A DNA stretch of 9,624 nt, taken from CAYNNQ01 sp051748085 (GTDB lineage Bacteria > Desulfobacterota > Desulfovibrionia > Desulfovibrionales > Desulfonatronovibrionaceae). The stretch is taken from contig JBNJHA010000073.1 of NCBI GenBank assembly GCA_051748085.1, forward strand, positions 1-9,624, read 5' to 3'. The translations under genes and the position numbers were made by a program. The notes under the pieces are model-generated. The model made no database searches. It saw nothing but the letters and a program-made list of their open reading frames with translations, and was not told the origin of the DNA. Of the stretch, positions 7,453 through 9,624 are shown piece after piece. Numbering within the stretch: position 1 is the stretch's first letter; each line of letters starts with the position of its first letter.

Positions 7453-9522
7453 GTGCCACGAAAGATTGCCATAGACAAGCAGAGAAATATCGGGATAATG
7501 GCCCATATTGACGCCGGAAAGACTACAACTACCGAGCGTATACTTTATTATACCGGGGTCTCGCATAAGATCGGTGAAGTCCATGACGGCGAGGCTGTAA
7601 TGGATTGGATGGAACAGGAGCAGGAGCGGGGAATAACGATAACCTCGGCCGCTACCACCTGTTTTTGGAGAGATTCACGCATAAACATCATTGATACACC
7701 AGGCCATGTGGATTTTACTGTCGAGGTAGAGCGCGCCTTGCGCGTTCTGGACGGAGCCGTAGCCGTTTTCTGTGCTGTCGGCGGGGTCGAACCCCAGTCT
7801 GAGACTGTCTGGAGGCAGGCGGACAGATATCGCGTCCCTCGAATGGCTTTTGTTAATAAAATGGACAGAGTCGGTTCCGATTTTTTTCATGTCGTTGACA
7901 TGATAAGGGATAGACTGAAGGCCAAGCCTGTTCCCCTGCAGCTGCCCATCGGAAGCGAAGACAACTTCCGGGGTGTAGTTGATCTGATCACCGCCAAAGC
8001 CATTTTGTTTGATGAGCAGTCTTTGGGCAAAAATTACGAATTTGCTGAAATTCCGGAGGAGCTTAAGCAGGATGCGGAAGACTGGCGGGCTCATTTGATC
8101 GAGGCGATAGCAGAAGAAGACGAGGCTCTTTTGGATAAGTATTTTTCCGGCGAGGAGCTTTCAGCAGAAGAGATTATCAAGGGAATCAGGACAGCGACCA
8201 TTAACTTGACAATTTGTCCGGTACTTTGCGGCTCTGCCTTTAAAAACAAAGGGGTGCAGCCCCTGCTTGATGCTGTAGTCGACTATATGCCCTCTCCGCT
8301 CGACGTCCCGGCTATTCAGGGTGAAGACCCGGATACCGGTGAGAAGATAGACTGCCCACCGGATGATGACAAACCGTTAAGCGCTCTGGCTTTTAAACTC
8401 GCCTCCGATCCGTTTGTCGGCCATCTGTCTTTTTTGCGTATTTATTCAGGACATATCGAATCCGGAATGACTATAATTAACGCCTCGACCGGTAGAAAAG
8501 AACGAATCGGAAGGCTTCTTAAGATGCATTCCAATAAGCGGGAAGAGATAAAAGAGGCATATTCCGGTGATATTGTCGCTGCTGTCGGGCTTAAAAATAC
8601 TGCCACCGGGGAGACTTTGTGCGCAGATAGCCGTCCGGTGCTCCTTGAATCCATGGATTTCCCGGAGCCGGTTATAGAAGTGGCCATTGAGCCCAAAACT
8701 AAGTCGGACCGCGATGCGCTGAGCGCGGCTTTGCAGAAGCTGGCCAAGGAAGATCCATCCTTTAGAATTAAGACGGATGAAGATACCAATCAGACGCTTA
8801 TCTCCGGAATGGGTGAACTTCATCTGGATATTATCGTTGATCGACTTACACGTGAATTTAAAGTCGATGCCAATGTCGGCCAGCCCAGGGTTGCCTATCG
8901 GGAAACAATCAGCAAGCCGGTTAAGCATGAAAACAGGTATGTTAAGCAGACTGGCGGCAGAGGGCAGTACGGTCATGTAGTAATTGAGGTTGAGCCAAAT
9001 GAGGCGGGCGGGGGATATGAATTTACAAATTCCATTGTCGGCGGCGTTATCCCCAAGGAATACATATCCTCGGTTGACAAAGGCATTCAGGATGCGCTGC
9101 TGAATGGCGTATTGGCTGGATATCCCGTGGTCGACATTAAGGTCAAGCTTGTCTACGGATCCTACCACGAAGTGGATTCTTCCGAACAAGCCTTTTATAT
9201 TTCAGCGTCGATGGCCATCAAGGAAGCCTGCCACAAGGCTGGTCTCGTCCTTCTGGAGCCGGTGATGTTTGTTGAGGTGCTGACTCCGGAAGAATATCTG
9301 GGCGATGTTATGGGGGACTTAAACGGCCGACGGGGCAAGGTTCAGGGGTTGGAACCCCGTGGCGGAACCCAAATCATACGCTGCAATGTGCCTTTGAGTA
9401 ATATGTTTGGCTATGCCACGCAGCTTAGGTCCAAAACACAAGGTCGAGCTACGTATTCTATGCAGTTTGATCATTACGAACAAGTACCAGCAAGTATAGC
9501 TGAAGAAATTCTCAACAACTAG
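7453..9522 (+). CDS. fusA: Elongation factor G (EF-G)
   Basis: EF-G is the GTPase that drives translocation of tRNAs and mRNA and helps recycle ribosomes. From the GTG at 7453 it has 689 residues, close to the usual length. The G domain shows the P-loop AHIDAGKT (17-24), the switch I stretch RGITITSAAT, DTPGH (81-85) with the catalytic-type histidine H85, NKMD (135-138) and SAFK (261-264). Domain IV contains GGRGQYGHV and the tip motif GSYHEVDSSE with H572. Domain V ends in PLSNMFGYATQLRS. The start is chosen because GGAG precedes GTG by 6 bases and MPRKIAIDKQRNIGIM matches the spacing of known EF-G N-termini. An ATG at 7432 is in frame but overlaps the rpsG stop region, lacks a ribosome binding site and would add seven atypical residues. 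It looks like the canonical EF-G rather than a TetM/O-type protection protein. Confidence 0.97.
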   Translation: MPRKIAIDKQRNIGIMAHIDAGKTTTTERILYYTGVSHKIGEVHDGEAVMDWMEQEQERGITITSAATTCFWRDSRINIIDTPGHVDFTVEVERALRVLDGAVAVFCAVGGVEPQSETVWRQADRYRVPRMAFVNKMDRVGSDFFHVVDMIRDRLKAKPVPLQLPIGSEDNFRGVVDLITAKAILFDEQSLGKNYEFAEIPEELKQDAEDWRAHLIEAIAEEDEALLDKYFSGEELSAEEIIKGIRTATINLTICPVLCGSAFKNKGVQPLLDAVVDYMPSPLDVPAIQGEDPDTGEKIDCPPDDDKPLSALAFKLASDPFVGHLSFLRIYSGHIESGMTIINASTGRKERIGRLLKMHSNKREEIKEAYSGDIVAAVGLKNTATGETLCADSRPVLLESMDFPEPVIEVAIEPKTKSDRDALSAALQKLAKEDPSFRIKTDEDTNQTLISGMGELHLDIIVDRLTREFKVDANVGQPRVAYRETISKPVKHENRYVKQTGGRGQYGHVVIEVEPNEAGGGYEFTNSIVGGVIPKEYISSVDKGIQDALLNGVLAGYPVVDIKVKLVYGSYHEVDSSEQAFYISASMAIKEACHKAGLVLLEPVMFVEVLTPEEYLGDVMGDLNGRRGKVQGLEPRGGTQIIRCNVPLSNMFGYATQLRSKTQGRATYSMQFDHYEQVPASIAEEILNN

Positions 9523-9526
9523 GGAG
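9522..9526 (+). promoter_or_regulatory. Ribosome binding site of tuf, overlapping the fusA stop
   Basis: GGGAG begins with the last base of the fusA TAG stop codon and lies 6 bases before the tuf ATG at 9533. The tight arrangement suggests translational coupling of EF-G and EF-Tu synthesis. Confidence 0.75.
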
Positions 9527-9532
9527 TTGGTT

Positions 9533-9624
9533 ATGAGCAAGTCCAAGTACGAACGTACGAAGCCGCATGTAAATATTGGTACTGTGGGTCATATTGACCA
9601 CGGCAAGACGACATTGACGGCAGC
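9533..9624 (+). CDS. tuf: Elongation factor Tu, 5' part (3' end outside window)
   Basis: EF-Tu is the GTPase that carries aminoacyl-tRNA to the ribosomal A site. Only 30 complete codons are present before the right edge. They read as the EF-Tu N-terminus, with KPHVNIGTVGHIDHGKTTLT and the P-loop GHIDHGKT at residues 19-26. The second half of the P-loop (HIDHGKT, not HIDAGKT) separates it from EF-G, and the short N-terminal lead before the P-loop fits EF-Tu better than SelB, IF-2 or CysN. The gene starts 10 bp after fusA, the usual place in a str operon. Many bacteria have a second tuf copy; this window cannot show that. Confidence 0.95.
   Translation, partial: MSKSKYERTKPHVNIGTVGHIDHGKTTLTA

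Noticed and set aside
8446..9189. Antisense open frame of 247 codons under fusA
   Set aside because: It lies entirely opposite the conserved EF-G coding sequence, its translation resembles no family I know, and it is best explained as a shadow frame of a codon-biased gene.

Overview
This is a core housekeeping locus, all on the + strand and without a break. It holds the 3' part of rpoB, then rpoC, rpsL, rpsG and fusA complete, then the first 30 codons of tuf. The genes encode the two large RNA polymerase subunits, ribosomal proteins S12 and S7, and elongation factors EF-G and EF-Tu. I see no mobile element, CRISPR array, tRNA, rRNA, pseudogene or accessory gene. I found no undescribed system here, and I do not want to present one that is not supported.

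Organism: the window looks like a Gram-negative bacterium. The large SI3 insertion interrupts the RpoC trigger loop, and a proteobacterial-type insertion lies in the matching part of RpoB. By recall rather than a search, the RpoC wording (N-terminus MTLDDLF, the EVIASKVRRERMGHIEL stretch, SEHDCGTVDG) most resembles Desulfovibrionales and related Desulfobacterota (former Deltaproteobacteria). Base composition is close to balanced by eye. The order assignment is an inference with moderate confidence.

Layout: rpoB ends at 2271 and rpoC begins 28 bp later at 2300. After rpoC (stop 6446-6448) comes the only sizeable gap, 130 bp, which carries a perfect TTGACA -35 box with a weak -10 and no recognisable intrinsic terminator. 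The str-type cluster follows: rpsL (6579), rpsG (6968, 17 bp gap), fusA (most likely a GTG start at 7453, 14 bp gap) and tuf (9533, 10 bp gap). Each gene has a clear Shine-Dalgarno sequence. The longest gene-free stretch is 130 bp, so no region over 300 bases lacks a gene.

Function: RpoB and RpoC form the two-metal active site and the main channel of RNA polymerase. S12 sits at the 30S decoding centre, S7 nucleates the 30S head, EF-G drives translocation and EF-Tu delivers aminoacyl-tRNA. With no visible terminator after rpoC, transcription may run from rpoBC into the translation genes, with the 6513-6541 promoter giving extra or independent expression of the str part. Start sites in this annotation were moved from the longest possible reading frames for rpoC, rpsG and fusA, for reasons given in each entry.
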